Assembly (NCBI RefSeq): GCF_042685085.1
Contig: NZ_JBHUMM010000043.1
Span: forward strand, 1 to 64,000
From: Marinicrinis sediminis
GTDB lineage: Bacteria > Bacillota > Bacilli > Paenibacillales > KCTC-33676
Direction of reading: 5' to 3'
DNA length: 64,000 bases
Notes under the pieces: generated by a model
What the model was told of the DNA's origin: nothing
Seen by the model: the letters and a program-made list of their open reading frames with translations, nothing else
Database searches by the model: none
Part shown: positions 33,276 to 41,559 of the stretch, piece after piece
How positions within the stretch are numbered: position 1 is the first letter of the stretch
Layout of the letters: the number at the start of each line of letters is the position of its first letter
Made by a program: the position numbers and the translations under genes

Positions 33276-34349
33276 ATGGAATTTGTTCAGAAGCGATTCA
33301 TGAAAGGTTCGACGCTGACTCCACTGGTGGCGGTTTTCCTGGGGTTGCTGGTCGGGGCAGTGATTATGCTCCTGGGCGGCTATGATCCGTTATTGGCTTA
33401 CCGGGAATTGATACAGCGGGTCGTGGGCAGTACCTATCATCTCGGTGAAACCGCGGTGCGAATTACACCGCTCATCCTGACAGGCCTGTCTGTTGCTTTT
33501 GCCTTCCGTACCGGCTTGTTCAATATCGGGGCAGAAGGCCAACTGATGGTGGGGATGACGGCGGCCACCTTTATGGGCATTCAGGTCTCTTTGCCATGGT
33601 TTGCACATATTCCACTTGCAATAGGTGCCGGGGGGCTGGCCGGCGGCTTGTGGGGAGCGTTGGCCGGATGGCTGAAGGCGTCGCGAGGAGTCAACGAGGT
33701 AATTGCAACGATCATGCTGAACTGGATTGCCATCTTCGGTTCCAGTTATGTGGTTCGCAGCTTGCTGCTGGAGCCGGGTCAGCAGCGTTCCTATTATATT
33801 GAAGAGAGCGCCTCTGTCCTCATACAACCCCTTTATGAAGCCACGAGAGCCCGTCTACACTGGGGAACCGTGCTGGCTTTGCTGGCGGCATTTGTGTTCT
33901 ACATCCTCCTCTGGCGTACCCGACAAGGCTATGAGCTGAGAGCGGTTGGGCATAACCAGCATGCTGCAGAATATGCGGGAATGAAGGTCGGACGAAATAT
34001 TGTGAAGGCGATGTTTGTGGCAGGGGTATTTGCAGGTCTTGCCGGCGTTTTTGAGGTGCTGGGTGTATTCGGCTATCAGGTAGCGGGGAACTCATCTCCT
34101 GGCTACGGCTTTGACGGGATCGCCGTTGCCTTGCTCGGGATGAACAGGCCGTTTGGTGTCATCCTGGCTGCCATCTTGTTCGGGGTGCTCACCTATGGTG
34201 CCGGAGGGATGGAGTTTGGCGCAGATGTCCCGCCCGAAATTATCCGGGTTGTCATCGGTTCCGTGATCTTTTTTGTGGCGGCACCCGGGATTGTACAGAC
34301 TATCCTGAAACGTCTGCGCATCAGACGTATGCCAAAGGAGGCGAACTGA
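33276..34349 (+). CDS. nupP: Nucleoside ABC transporter permease
   Basis: 357 residues, ATG after GGGAGGAGGGGTAGC. It is a BPD_transp_2-type permease with eight or more hydrophobic segments and motifs FRTGLFNIGAEGQLMVG, SRGVNEVIATIMLNWIA and RAVGHNQHAAEYAGMKVG, followed by GFDGIAVALLGMNRPFGV. It is the first of two membrane subunits and starts one base after nupO ends. The downstream permease gene begins one base after its stop. Confidence 0.92.
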   Translation: MEFVQKRFMKGSTLTPLVAVFLGLLVGAVIMLLGGYDPLLAYRELIQRVVGSTYHLGETAVRITPLILTGLSVAFAFRTGLFNIGAEGQLMVGMTAATFMGIQVSLPWFAHIPLAIGAGGLAGGLWGALAGWLKASRGVNEVIATIMLNWIAIFGSSYVVRSLLLEPGQQRSYYIEESASVLIQPLYEATRARLHWGTVLALLAAFVFYILLWRTRQGYELRAVGHNQHAAEYAGMKVGRNIVKAMFVAGVFAGLAGVFEVLGVFGYQVAGNSSPGYGFDGIAVALLGMNRPFGVILAAILFGVLTYGAGGMEFGADVPPEIIRVVIGSVIFFVAAPGIVQTILKRLRIRRMPKEAN

Positions 34350-34350
34350 G

Positions 34351-35316
34351 ATGGGGACATGGACGACGCTGGGCGACCTGCTCAATATTACGTTTACGTT
34401 CTCGGCTGCCCTCATATTTGCGGCGATGGGCGGCATCTTCTCGGAGCGATCCGGTGTGGTAAATATTGCGCTTGAAGGGCTGATGGTAGCGGGGGCATTT
34501 GCGGCTGCAATCGGAGCCTATTATATGGAACAGGCGGACATGGCTGGACTGGCTCCATGGATCGGACTGTTGTGTGCGGCTGTCTTCGGTGCTGCTTTTT
34601 CCTTGATTCATGCTTTTGCGACGATTACCTACAGGGCGGATCAGGTGGTCAGCGGTGTGGTGATTAATTTCCTCGCGCTTGGTTTCTGCGTGTATATGGT
34701 TCCTCTGTTATTCGATGGCGCCGGACAGACCCGTACGCTGATACAGGGTGGATTTGAAAAGAGAGCGATTCCGGTATTATCGCAAATACCTGTCTTAGGC
34801 AAAGGGGTATTCACATCCTATCCCACGACCTATTTGGCACTCGTCTCTGTCGTGATCATGTGGTATGTGCTGTTTCGCACCCCGTTTGGACTCAGGCTGA
34901 GGGCGGTGGGGGAGCATCCGGGCGCAGCGGATACTGTCGGGGTGAAGGTGAACCGGGTCAAATATATCGGGGTGATGCTAAGCGGGATGCTGGCCGGCAT
35001 TGGCGGAGCGACGATTACCCTTACGACTTCCAGCAATTTTGCCCACAACACCGTTTCAGGACAAGGCTTTATTGCCCTGGCTGCTGTTATATTTGGCAAA
35101 TGGCATCCCTTCGGCGCGCTTGCAGCGGCGACCTTCTTCGGGTTCTCACAAGCACTGGGAAGCTATGTGCAGATTTACGAGTGGGCCAACCAGATTCCGC
35201 GTGAATGGATCTATATGCTGCCGTATGTACTGACTCTGATTGTGCTGGCCGGATTTGTCGGCAAATCCGTGGCACCTGCTTCCCTCGGCGAACCGTACGA
35301 TCCCGGCAAGCGATAA
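34351..35316 (+). CDS. nupQ: Nucleoside ABC transporter permease, second subunit
   Basis: 321 residues; AAGGAGGCG lies in the end of nupP. It belongs to the same family as nupP: GGIFSERSGVVNIALEGLM, ITYRADQVVSGVVINFLALG, LRAVGEHPGAADTVGVKVNR and SGQGFIALAAVIFGKWHP. It would form a heterodimer with the nupP product. The operon nupNOPQ ends here; a hairpin without a clear T-run follows at 35324. Confidence 0.92.
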   Translation: MGTWTTLGDLLNITFTFSAALIFAAMGGIFSERSGVVNIALEGLMVAGAFAAAIGAYYMEQADMAGLAPWIGLLCAAVFGAAFSLIHAFATITYRADQVVSGVVINFLALGFCVYMVPLLFDGAGQTRTLIQGGFEKRAIPVLSQIPVLGKGVFTSYPTTYLALVSVVIMWYVLFRTPFGLRLRAVGEHPGAADTVGVKVNRVKYIGVMLSGMLAGIGGATITLTTSSNFAHNTVSGQGFIALAAVIFGKWHPFGALAAATFFGFSQALGSYVQIYEWANQIPREWIYMLPYVLTLIVLAGFVGKSVAPASLGEPYDPGKR

Positions 35317-35323
35317 CACAAAG

Positions 35324-35355
35324 CAAGAGACACGAGCGTGTGCGCGTGCCTCTTG
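35324..35355. terminator. Hairpin between convergent nupQ and the 35365 gene
   Basis: CAAGAGACACG (35324-35334) and CGTGCCTCTTG (35345-35355) pair with one mismatch. No strong T-run follows on either strand, so termination efficiency is uncertain. Confidence 0.5.
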
Positions 35356-35364
35356 TCGAATGCT

Positions 35365-35943
35365 TCAGGACGGTTTGGCAAACACATGCAGGTGAGTGAG
35401 GTACTCCTGCATGAGCAACTGCAAGTGGAGCAGTCTTTTCTCCGCTGATTCGTCCCCTTCTTCCCGAAAGCCGGTAAGGATCGCCTGAATATAAGCCTCC
35501 GCCATGGGACGAACCAGCTTTTGCTGCTGACTGTAGTCGTCGAGATAAGCGGGAATAAAATAGCAGTCTGCCGCATTCATGCGGTACAAATAGGCCTCCG
35601 CTGTCCCTTTCTGCTCTTGCTCCTGATGAAAGGCTTGAAGGTCTTCAAACAATTGATTGATCGTATGCATGCCCAGTCGATAGCTTCGGCGTGAGAATTC
35701 ATAGGCTTGCTCGTCAAGCTGTTTGCTTTGATACGCTTCTGTGACGTGCTGCTCCATCGTGACCAGTACGCCTGCCCATTCCTTCAGAAAGGAAAGCCAG
35801 TCCGGGATGTGCGGTGGCAATATTTGAATGCGAATCATTTCGTCAAATACAAGGTCAGGATGATCCAGCAGCGCCAGCTTGATCTGCGCGCGGAAATCAT
35901 CGATTGAAATTTCCGAATCAGAGCCTGAATGTCGATCTGTCAT
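35365..35943 (-). CDS. Uncharacterised helical cytosolic protein
   Basis: 192 residues, ATG after GGAGACGGTAGACC. It is almost entirely helical and charged, with no signal peptide, membrane helix or catalytic motif that I recognise (MTDRHSGSDSEISIDDFRAQ, LMQEYLTHLHVFAKPS at the end). It lies 83 bases after the TetR gene on the same strand and may be the third gene of the MBL-TetR unit. Function unknown. Confidence 0.65.
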   Translation of the reverse strand: MTDRHSGSDSEISIDDFRAQIKLALLDHPDLVFDEMIRIQILPPHIPDWLSFLKEWAGVLVTMEQHVTEAYQSKQLDEQAYEFSRRSYRLGMHTINQLFEDLQAFHQEQEQKGTAEAYLYRMNAADCYFIPAYLDDYSQQQKLVRPMAEAYIQAILTGFREEGDESAEKRLLHLQLLMQEYLTHLHVFAKPS

Positions 35944-36026
35944 GGTCTACCGTCTCCATTTCTGTCTGTTTGTCTCGCGTCTATGGTACGTCAACCTGTC
36001 AGATGACGTCAACCATCACCATGCAT

Positions 36027-36596
36027 TCATCCCTGCATTTTGTAGATGCCAGCCAAAAAAGTATCGATCAGTCTTGTCAATGTGACGTCCAGATCAAGTG
36101 GCAATTTGAAGCCGCCTTGCTGCTCGAGAGAGGTAAAGCCATGTAACAGACTGCGCAGTCCTCTGACGGCATGCAGGCTGGCATCCTCGTCCAGCGCATA
36201 AGGAGTCATCAGGTTGCACATGAAATCCACCAGCCTTCGACTGATCGCCAACAGTTCCGGATGATCCATTCGCGGTGCTTCCAGAGAGGCTTCGTACAAG
36301 CCGGGTTGTGCTCTTGCGAATGCCAGATAGGCCCGACTGACAGCATGGATCGCTTCATCCTGATGCAGATCTTCCGCGGCCTGGCTCATCTGCCTGTAAA
36401 GCGCCTGCATGCCGAGCACGGAGAGTTCGGTTCGCAAGGCTTCCAGCCCACGAATATGATTGTAGAGCGATGGCGTTCTCACGTCGCAAGCTTTGGCGAC
36501 AGCCGCGAGAGTGACACCAGACAAGCCATGCTCGTCTGCCAGCCTGATCGCGGTCTGAATGATCGTTTGTTGATCAAGACCCACGCGAGGGGACAT
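36027..36596 (-). CDS. TetR/AcrR-family regulator with WHG-type C-terminal domain
   Basis: 189 residues, ATG after ATGAGGAATCCGT. N-terminal helix-turn-helix (about 8-55): TIIQTAIRLADEHGLSGVTL then AAVAKACDVRTPSLYNHIRG. The C-terminal ligand domain contains LRSLLHGFTSLEQQGGFKLP, as in the TetR_C_33/WHG subgroup. It lies 98 bases downstream of the metallo-hydrolase gene. The operator-like palindrome embedded in that gene's promoter (37454-37470) makes it the likely target, so the regulator probably controls its own operon. The inducer is unknown. Confidence 0.85.
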   Translation of the reverse strand: MSPRVGLDQQTIIQTAIRLADEHGLSGVTLAAVAKACDVRTPSLYNHIRGLEALRTELSVLGMQALYRQMSQAAEDLHQDEAIHAVSRAYLAFARAQPGLYEASLEAPRMDHPELLAISRRLVDFMCNLMTPYALDEDASLHAVRGLRSLLHGFTSLEQQGGFKLPLDLDVTLTRLIDTFLAGIYKMQG

Positions 36597-36694
36597 ACGG
36601 ATTCCTCATTTCAGTTCTTATCATGATTCTAATCATTCTCTTTTCTTTTCCTTTTCTGATGTGCATGTTCTCCGTTTTCATTCCATCCATCTTT

Positions 36695-37405
36695 CTATTT
36701 AGCAGACAGGGCTTGTTCAGCCGTCTGGATTGCACGGGACATCGCATTTGCAGGATCAGGAAGCAGACGTCCATGCCCCACTGCCAGCAGAGCTGGCTCA
36801 AGATCCAGCAATTTCCTGGCGCTCTCTACGGCCTGTCTTTTGTTCCAGGTCGCGAATGCGGGGAAAGGAAACATGATCTTTAGCTGACCGGAAACGGCAA
36901 GGCCGCCTTGTACTTGTAATGCATCCCCGGCAATCAGTGTCCGGGTTCGGGTATCCAGAAAGGCCATGGAGCCTGGCGTATGTCCGGGAACGGAAATGGC
37001 TAGAAGGGAGCCGATGCGATCACCGTCCTGCAAGCAACGGTCTGGTCTCGTTTGAATACGGCCAGGACGTGGGATGCCGCCTTTCAGAGGAGATTTCTCC
37101 TCATCCTTTTGCAGCGTACGATCTCCAGCCAGCAGTTTGGCATCCCGTTCCGATATGTACACGGTCGCATCTGGCAGCTCGCGCTTTAGCGCATCCAATG
37201 CCCCGATATGGTCGCTATGCGCATGGGTCAGTACGATCCGTCTGATCGGTTTGCTGGCCGTTTTTAATATCGCCTTGCCACACGAAGGAAGTGCGGTATC
37301 AATCAGGGTGTAACCATCTTCCTCTTCGATCAGATAACAGTTAACTGGCATCAAATAAGGAAGAAAAGTGAGTTGAATCAGGTTGGTTTGTCGAGTGAGA
37401 CGCAT
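36695..37405 (-). CDS. MBL-fold metallo-hydrolase
   Basis: 236 residues, ATG after GGAGGGATTAGAGC. Beta-lactamase-like metal-binding motifs: THAHSDHIGALD (residues about 60-71), VPGHTPGSMAF (third His), AGDALQV (bridging Asp) and the C-terminal AVGHGRLL. It is a single-domain hydrolase such as a thioesterase, lactonase or glyoxalase II relative; the substrate cannot be told. It is the first gene of an operon with the TetR regulator. Confidence 0.85.
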   Translation of the reverse strand: MRLTRQTNLIQLTFLPYLMPVNCYLIEEEDGYTLIDTALPSCGKAILKTASKPIRRIVLTHAHSDHIGALDALKRELPDATVYISERDAKLLAGDRTLQKDEEKSPLKGGIPRPGRIQTRPDRCLQDGDRIGSLLAISVPGHTPGSMAFLDTRTRTLIAGDALQVQGGLAVSGQLKIMFPFPAFATWNKRQAVESARKLLDLEPALLAVGHGRLLPDPANAMSRAIQTAEQALSAK

Positions 37406-37448
37406 GCTCTAATCCCTCCAATTCTGTATAACTCTATCATGTGAGTTC

Positions 37449-37477
37449 AGTTTAACTAATGGCATTAGTTTTTGCAA
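37449..37477 (-). promoter_or_regulatory. Promoter of the MBL-TetR operon with embedded palindromic operator
   Basis: On the minus strand, TTGCAA (-35, 37472-37477) and TAAACT (-10, 37449-37454) are 17 bases apart. The spacer is almost entirely the palindrome AACTAATG-N-CATTAGTT (37454-37470). A repressor bound there would physically cover the promoter, the classic TetR-family arrangement. Confidence 0.8.
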
Positions 37478-37564
37478 GCGCCGCATGTTGATCTTTTTCT
37501 CCAGAGCAGAGAAACGTCGGTTCATCAACATTTTTTCATCGTCCATTGTTAAATGGTTGCAAGG

Positions 37565-37699
37565 TTACATCTCGATCATCGGTTGATTCATCAGTTGTAT
37601 GAACATCCATAACAAAACAAAAGTCAAGCTGCAAAGCAACAGGATCAAGAGGACGATCCACTTCCCTTTACGATTAGGGCCTGGGGGTTTGCGCTTCAT
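37565..37699 (-). CDS. Small single-helix membrane protein
   Basis: 44 residues from the ATG at 37699, nine bases after AAAGGAG; the longer frame from 37753 starts in a pyrimidine-rich tract without a site. A basic N-terminus (MKRKPPGPNRKGKW) precedes one hydrophobic helix (IVLLILLLCSLTFVLLWMFI) and a short outer tail. This is a typical Bacilli small membrane protein of unknown role. A promoter was not identified. Confidence 0.6.
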   Translation of the reverse strand: MKRKPPGPNRKGKWIVLLILLLCSLTFVLLWMFIQLMNQPMIEM

Positions 37700-37734
37700 C
37701 TCTATGACTCCTTTCAAGTTCATTCTTTCACTTT

Positions 37735-37830
37735 GACTCACTTTCTCTGTCATTTTCTCACTTTCTCAGTCTTTCTCTCTCTGTCTGTCTTTCTCTGTCA
37801 TTCTCTTTCTTTTATTTCTCTTGTTCTTTA
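37735..37830. repeat. Polypyrimidine simple-sequence tract
   Basis: About 95 bases of nearly pure C/T with irregular CTTTCTCT and CTGTCATT units, for example CACTTTCTC three times. Together with 37831-37920, where I see nothing functional, it fills the gap between the small membrane gene and the cyclophilin terminator. No phase-repeat inside a gene is affected. Confidence 0.7.
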
Positions 37831-37920
37831 CTTTTTACTCGCTCACGGTTTCACTTTTTCGAAGAGCCATACTCTATCAATCCTTCGCTTTCTACCCCGA
37901 CACGATTTCTCATGCTTCTT

Positions 37921-37977
37921 TATGAAAAACCGCAGCGAAGGAATCCGGTGTTCAACACGGTTCCCATCGCTGCGGTT
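37921..37977 (-). terminator. Rho-independent terminator of the cyclophilin gene
   Basis: On the minus strand, AACCGCAGCGA pairs with TCGCTGCGGTT (11 bp, arms at 37928-37938 and 37967-37977), followed by TTTC. It terminates the gene ending at 38010. Confidence 0.8.
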
Positions 37978-38009
37978 AGAGTGATTGGTGTTGTTCGAAA
38001 ACATCAGAA

Positions 38010-38846
38010 TCAGGACTGAATTTTTTCCGGTTCCGGATAATCGATCCCTTTCGTATCCACAGTCACTTTCTTCATAACGGGCGGCTCTTGCGGTCGATCA
38101 CCGGCATCTCGTGGCAGCTGGACGATCTCATCTACGACGTCAAGTCCGCTGAATACTTTGCCAAATGCTGCATAGGAGCCATCCAGATGAGGGCTATCTC
38201 CCGTCATGATGAAGAATTGAGAGCCTGCCGAGTCAGGGTGTTGGCTGCGTGCCATCGACAGTACGCCTTTAGTATGTTCGAGATTGTTTTGTTTGAACCC
38301 GTTTCCGGCAAATTCACCTTTGATGCTATAGCCCGGTCCACCCATTCCGGTTCCGTCCGGGTCACCGCCTTGAATGACGAAATTCGGAATAATCCGGTGA
38401 AAGATCAGGCCGTCATAAAAACCGTCTGCTACCAGAGAAATAAAATTGTGGACGGTGTTGGGTGCTTGATCTGGATAGAGTTCCAGCTTGATCACTTCGC
38501 CGGATGCCATCTCGATTGTGACGACGGGCAGACTGTCGTCCGATGGTTCACCGAGTTCCGCGTTTGCGGTGTCGTCATGCTGACCTTGTGTGTCGCCTGC
38601 ACCGGTCTTTCCATCACCAGTGGCCTGGTTTCCTTGGCCGTTTGTGCCAGACTCAGATTCATCCTGTTCATTTTGTTCGTTTGCTTGCTCGTTTTCGCTC
38701 TGTTCATTTTGGCTGTTTGAGGCGGCCTCATTATTTTCCTTCGCTTGCCCGCACCCTGCGGCGAACAACAGCAACAGCGCGAGCATCATGATCATGCCCA
38801 GCCTCCATGACTTGTGTTGAAGCATGTTCTTCATCTTGCCATTCAT
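38010..38846 (-). CDS. Cyclophilin-type peptidyl-prolyl isomerase lipoprotein
   Basis: 278 residues from the ATG at 38846, 12 bases after AGGAGG; in-frame ATGs at 38873 and further inside are alternatives. A lipobox is visible in LALLLLFAAGCGQAKEN. An acidic, Asn/Gln/Glu-rich disordered linker of roughly 70 residues follows. The C-terminal cyclophilin domain includes TVHNFISLVADGFYDGLIFH, then RIIPNFVIQGGDPDGTGMGG, SQFFIMTGDSPHLDG and FGKV. It folds proteins outside the membrane by proline isomerisation, a job PrsA-type foldases also do. It stands as a single gene. Confidence 0.9.
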   Translation of the reverse strand: MNGKMKNMLQHKSWRLGMIMMLALLLLFAAGCGQAKENNEAASNSQNEQSENEQANEQNEQDESESGTNGQGNQATGDGKTGAGDTQGQHDDTANAELGEPSDDSLPVVTIEMASGEVIKLELYPDQAPNTVHNFISLVADGFYDGLIFHRIIPNFVIQGGDPDGTGMGGPGYSIKGEFAGNGFKQNNLEHTKGVLSMARSQHPDSAGSQFFIMTGDSPHLDGSYAAFGKVFSGLDVVDEIVQLPRDAGDRPQEPPVMKKVTVDTKGIDYPEPEKIQS

Positions 38847-39029
38847 CTTGCCAGTCAACCTCCTGCTCATCATTCTGTTGATTCAGACAACATTATACCT
38901 GTTTGGGCGGTCTTGTACTAGCGCCTTTCGTCCTTCTCATGAGAAGATATGTCCATTTTACCGAAGATCGACTGCCACCTTCGCGTCTACGCTCTATACT
39001 GGGCGTAACAGACGAAGGGAGAGTTTGAA

Positions 39030-40505
39030 ATGAAAACCTATCAATCGATAATCCTCATGTTGCTTGGCGGGGTGCTGATGGCCCTGAGCAACGGCAAGTT
39101 CCTCCTAGCACCTGCTGCATGGATATTTCCTGTCCTGTTTCTGTTTGCGATTCGGGATATGCGGATGAGAACAGCATGGATGGCCTTGACGCTGATGACC
39201 GCAGTGAGCAACCAGATCAGCTTTCACGGGATGCTGCCGAGCTTGCCCGATATTCCGATGTTCGGTTACATTCCAGCGATGGCGGGGGCCCTGTATGCCA
39301 TCCCGTTTATGTTGCAAAAATGGAGCTACACACGGACACAGGCTTTTGCTGCTACGCTCATTCTGCCCTGTACATACGCGCTTCTCGATGAAATGAATGT
39401 GTACGCCAATCCGTTTGGAGCATTCGGGATTCCCGGGTATTCCCAGCATGATTTTCTGGCCTTTGTACAGGTAGCCTCTGTACTGGGGGTAACTGGCCTG
39501 ACCTTTATCATGCTGTGGGCTGCCTCTATATTGTACTGGTTGCATCTGAACCATTCGGCTGCAACGAGAAAAACGGTGTTTTTAATCGCGTCCGGTGTAC
39601 TCGGTCTGATCATTCTCTGGGGAGGACTTCGCCTGACGCTCGATTCAGGTACAGAGACGGTCGCCGTTTCCGGTATTCATACCCTTGATCGTACTGATTC
39701 AGAGACCCTGCAAATCTTTGATATGCACCTTCAGGACCCGCATGCATTTCTTCAGGAAGCGGAGAAACGAATGGTTCAACTACTGGAATTAACCGCAGCA
39801 GAGGCACAATCGGGCGCCAAGCTCATTCACCACGCTGAAGCTTCGGTTGTACTGGATCATTCCCAGAAATCCGGCTATCTTGAACGTTTGGGCGAAGTGG
39901 CGAGGACATGGAAGGTCTATATCGTGACGGTTCCGTATGTGTTTACGCCGGACGGTGAGCCGAATGAAAATGTGTTGTACATCATCGGTCCTTCTGGTGA
40001 CGTGGAACTCGAGCATTACAAATACGGGGGCAATATGATCGAAAGAACGGTTGAAGGAGACAAGCAGATTCAGTATGTCGATACGCCGTATGGACGATTG
40101 TCCGGTGTCATTTGCTGGGACAAGGATTTTCCTTCGGTCATGAGGCAAGTCGGGGAACAGGAGATCGATTTGTTGTTCATCCCGTCGGCGGACTGGAAGG
40201 AGATTGCTCCTTACCATACCTGGATCGGGCATTTCAGAGGCGTCGAGAATGGAGCAAATGTCATCACCCAGACAGTTAACGGCATGTCTGCCATGGCGGA
40301 TTACAAAGGGCAAACCTGGGCCAAAATGGATCATTTCACGACGGATCACTGGGTGATGAGTGGACATATTCCGACCAGGGGAACGGATACCTTTTACACA
40401 GATTGGGGGAAATATTTCACAGGATGTATTATAATAGCCTTGATTGTTTTGATTCGTTTGATCTTTATCCAATCCAAAGACAGAATGCGTAAGGAGCAAG
40501 AATGA
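39030..40505 (+). CDS. Lnt-like membrane protein with carbon-nitrogen hydrolase domain
   Basis: 491 residues, ATG after AAGGGAGAGTTTGAA. The N-terminal half has about six hydrophobic helices (1-205). The C-terminal half is a nitrilase-superfamily domain with Glu in HHAEASVV, Lys in ELEHYKYGGN and Cys in SGVICWDKDFPS, completing the Glu-Lys-Cys triad. A final helix lies near 465-482. This is the architecture of apolipoprotein N-acyltransferase, unusual in Firmicutes, though N-acylated lipoproteins and Lnt-like proteins are known there. It overlaps the next gene by four bases (ATGA). Real activity might be acylation or another amidase reaction. Confidence 0.78.
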   Translation: MKTYQSIILMLLGGVLMALSNGKFLLAPAAWIFPVLFLFAIRDMRMRTAWMALTLMTAVSNQISFHGMLPSLPDIPMFGYIPAMAGALYAIPFMLQKWSYTRTQAFAATLILPCTYALLDEMNVYANPFGAFGIPGYSQHDFLAFVQVASVLGVTGLTFIMLWAASILYWLHLNHSAATRKTVFLIASGVLGLIILWGGLRLTLDSGTETVAVSGIHTLDRTDSETLQIFDMHLQDPHAFLQEAEKRMVQLLELTAAEAQSGAKLIHHAEASVVLDHSQKSGYLERLGEVARTWKVYIVTVPYVFTPDGEPNENVLYIIGPSGDVELEHYKYGGNMIERTVEGDKQIQYVDTPYGRLSGVICWDKDFPSVMRQVGEQEIDLLFIPSADWKEIAPYHTWIGHFRGVENGANVITQTVNGMSAMADYKGQTWAKMDHFTTDHWVMSGHIPTRGTDTFYTDWGKYFTGCIIIALIVLIRLIFIQSKDRMRKEQE

Positions 40506-41041
40506 AACTGGGACTCGTTTGCGGCAATGACATACGCGAAGAGGTGGTGGCTCGACTCCATGCCATCGGTTTGGACGTCTTTCGCCAGGCCGATCTGTAT
40601 GTCGTCGAGGATGGGTGGCATGATTCACTCACACCCTGTATCGTCTTTCATCGCGATCATCTGGACGAACTGTGCGACGTGCTTCGCTTGTTCGCTTCCA
40701 GAGCAGAAACATCCAAAATCGTGGGTCTGCGGGATGAAGAATATTATGTTCTCTCGCAGGACCATATCTTATATTTTGAAGCCGTTGATTCCCATCTCCT
40801 GTGTCATACAGCAGATGGCGTTTACCGAATGAAAGAAAGACTGTTTCAACTGGAAGAGCGTTTGCCGGGAGATCGGTTTATCAAGGTGAATCGATCCTAT
40901 GTGGTCAACATTGACAATGTCTCCAAGATCATTCCCTGGTTTCATCGCAGACTGCTCTTGAAATTCAATGACTCCAAAAAAGAAGTAGAAGTCTCCAAAA
41001 ATTATGTAGCCGCTTTTAAAGCGTTTCTAGGAATGAGGTAG
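40502..41041 (+). CDS. LytTR-family DNA-binding regulator
   Basis: 179 residues, start coupled to the upstream gene by ATGA, with AAGGAGCAAG as ribosome binding site. Residues about 80-178 form a LytTR domain: YYVLSQDHILYFEAVDSHLL, RLPGDRFIKVNRSYVVNIDN and FNDSKKEVEVSKNYVAAFK. The N-terminal 75 residues are not a receiver domain (no phospho-Asp motif) and are unrecognised. LytTR proteins without receivers are often paired with a small membrane protein of the DUF3021 type, which follows here. The regulator probably controls this operon. Confidence 0.85.
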   Translation: MKLGLVCGNDIREEVVARLHAIGLDVFRQADLYVVEDGWHDSLTPCIVFHRDHLDELCDVLRLFASRAETSKIVGLRDEEYYVLSQDHILYFEAVDSHLLCHTADGVYRMKERLFQLEERLPGDRFIKVNRSYVVNIDNVSKIIPWFHRRLLLKFNDSKKEVEVSKNYVAAFKAFLGMR

Positions 41042-41048
41042 GCCAGCG

Positions 41049-41471
41049 ATGCGAAAATATATCATAGAGGCCATTGTACTGTCCGCTTTGATCGGGATCG
41101 TGTTGCGAGCCTCCGTGCTATTGTTCCGGGGGGAGCACCTATGGACCAATGGCGAAAGCTATCTGTTCAGTGCCTTGATCGCGATGCTCTCTTGTTCACT
41201 CTCGATTTTTATCCATGTCAAGGTACTTGCGAGCAACACGTATTCGACGAAGATGAAGATGTTTCTGTCCTCCCTGCTCATCCTGATCATATATGGCATG
41301 GGCAATGTTGCCTTTGGTGGATTTGACATCCTGTTTCGAAGGGTGTTCTATCTGTACGGTCTTGTGATTGTGGTTGTCACCCTTCCGCTCCTCTATTACC
41401 TGAATCAGAAAATTCAGCTGTACAATCAGTTTCTGGCCGTGAAAAAATCCCGTGCTCGAAAAACGGAATGA
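41049..41471 (+). CDS. DUF3021-family membrane protein
   Basis: 140 residues, ATG after GAGGTAGGCCAGCG and eight bases after the LytTR gene. Four hydrophobic helices (about 7-25, 38-58, 70-90, 100-120) and a basic tail; the composition and the pairing with LytTR are those of DUF3021. Such pairs act as regulatory units in which the membrane protein probably restrains the LytTR factor. Confidence 0.78.
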   Translation: MRKYIIEAIVLSALIGIVLRASVLLFRGEHLWTNGESYLFSALIAMLSCSLSIFIHVKVLASNTYSTKMKMFLSSLLILIIYGMGNVAFGGFDILFRRVFYLYGLVIVVVTLPLLYYLNQKIQLYNQFLAVKKSRARKTE

Positions 41472-41559
41472 CAACTTTAACAAAACTTTAGGAGGATTTG
41501 CCAACCTTGTCTCGAATGAAAGGAGAAAGAAAAGAGATGGGTGGAAAAGGGGAGGTTCT

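Noticed and set aside
37733..37984. Plus-strand frame over the C/T tract
   Set aside because: Low-complexity translation of a simple-sequence tract that also runs into the cyclophilin terminator.
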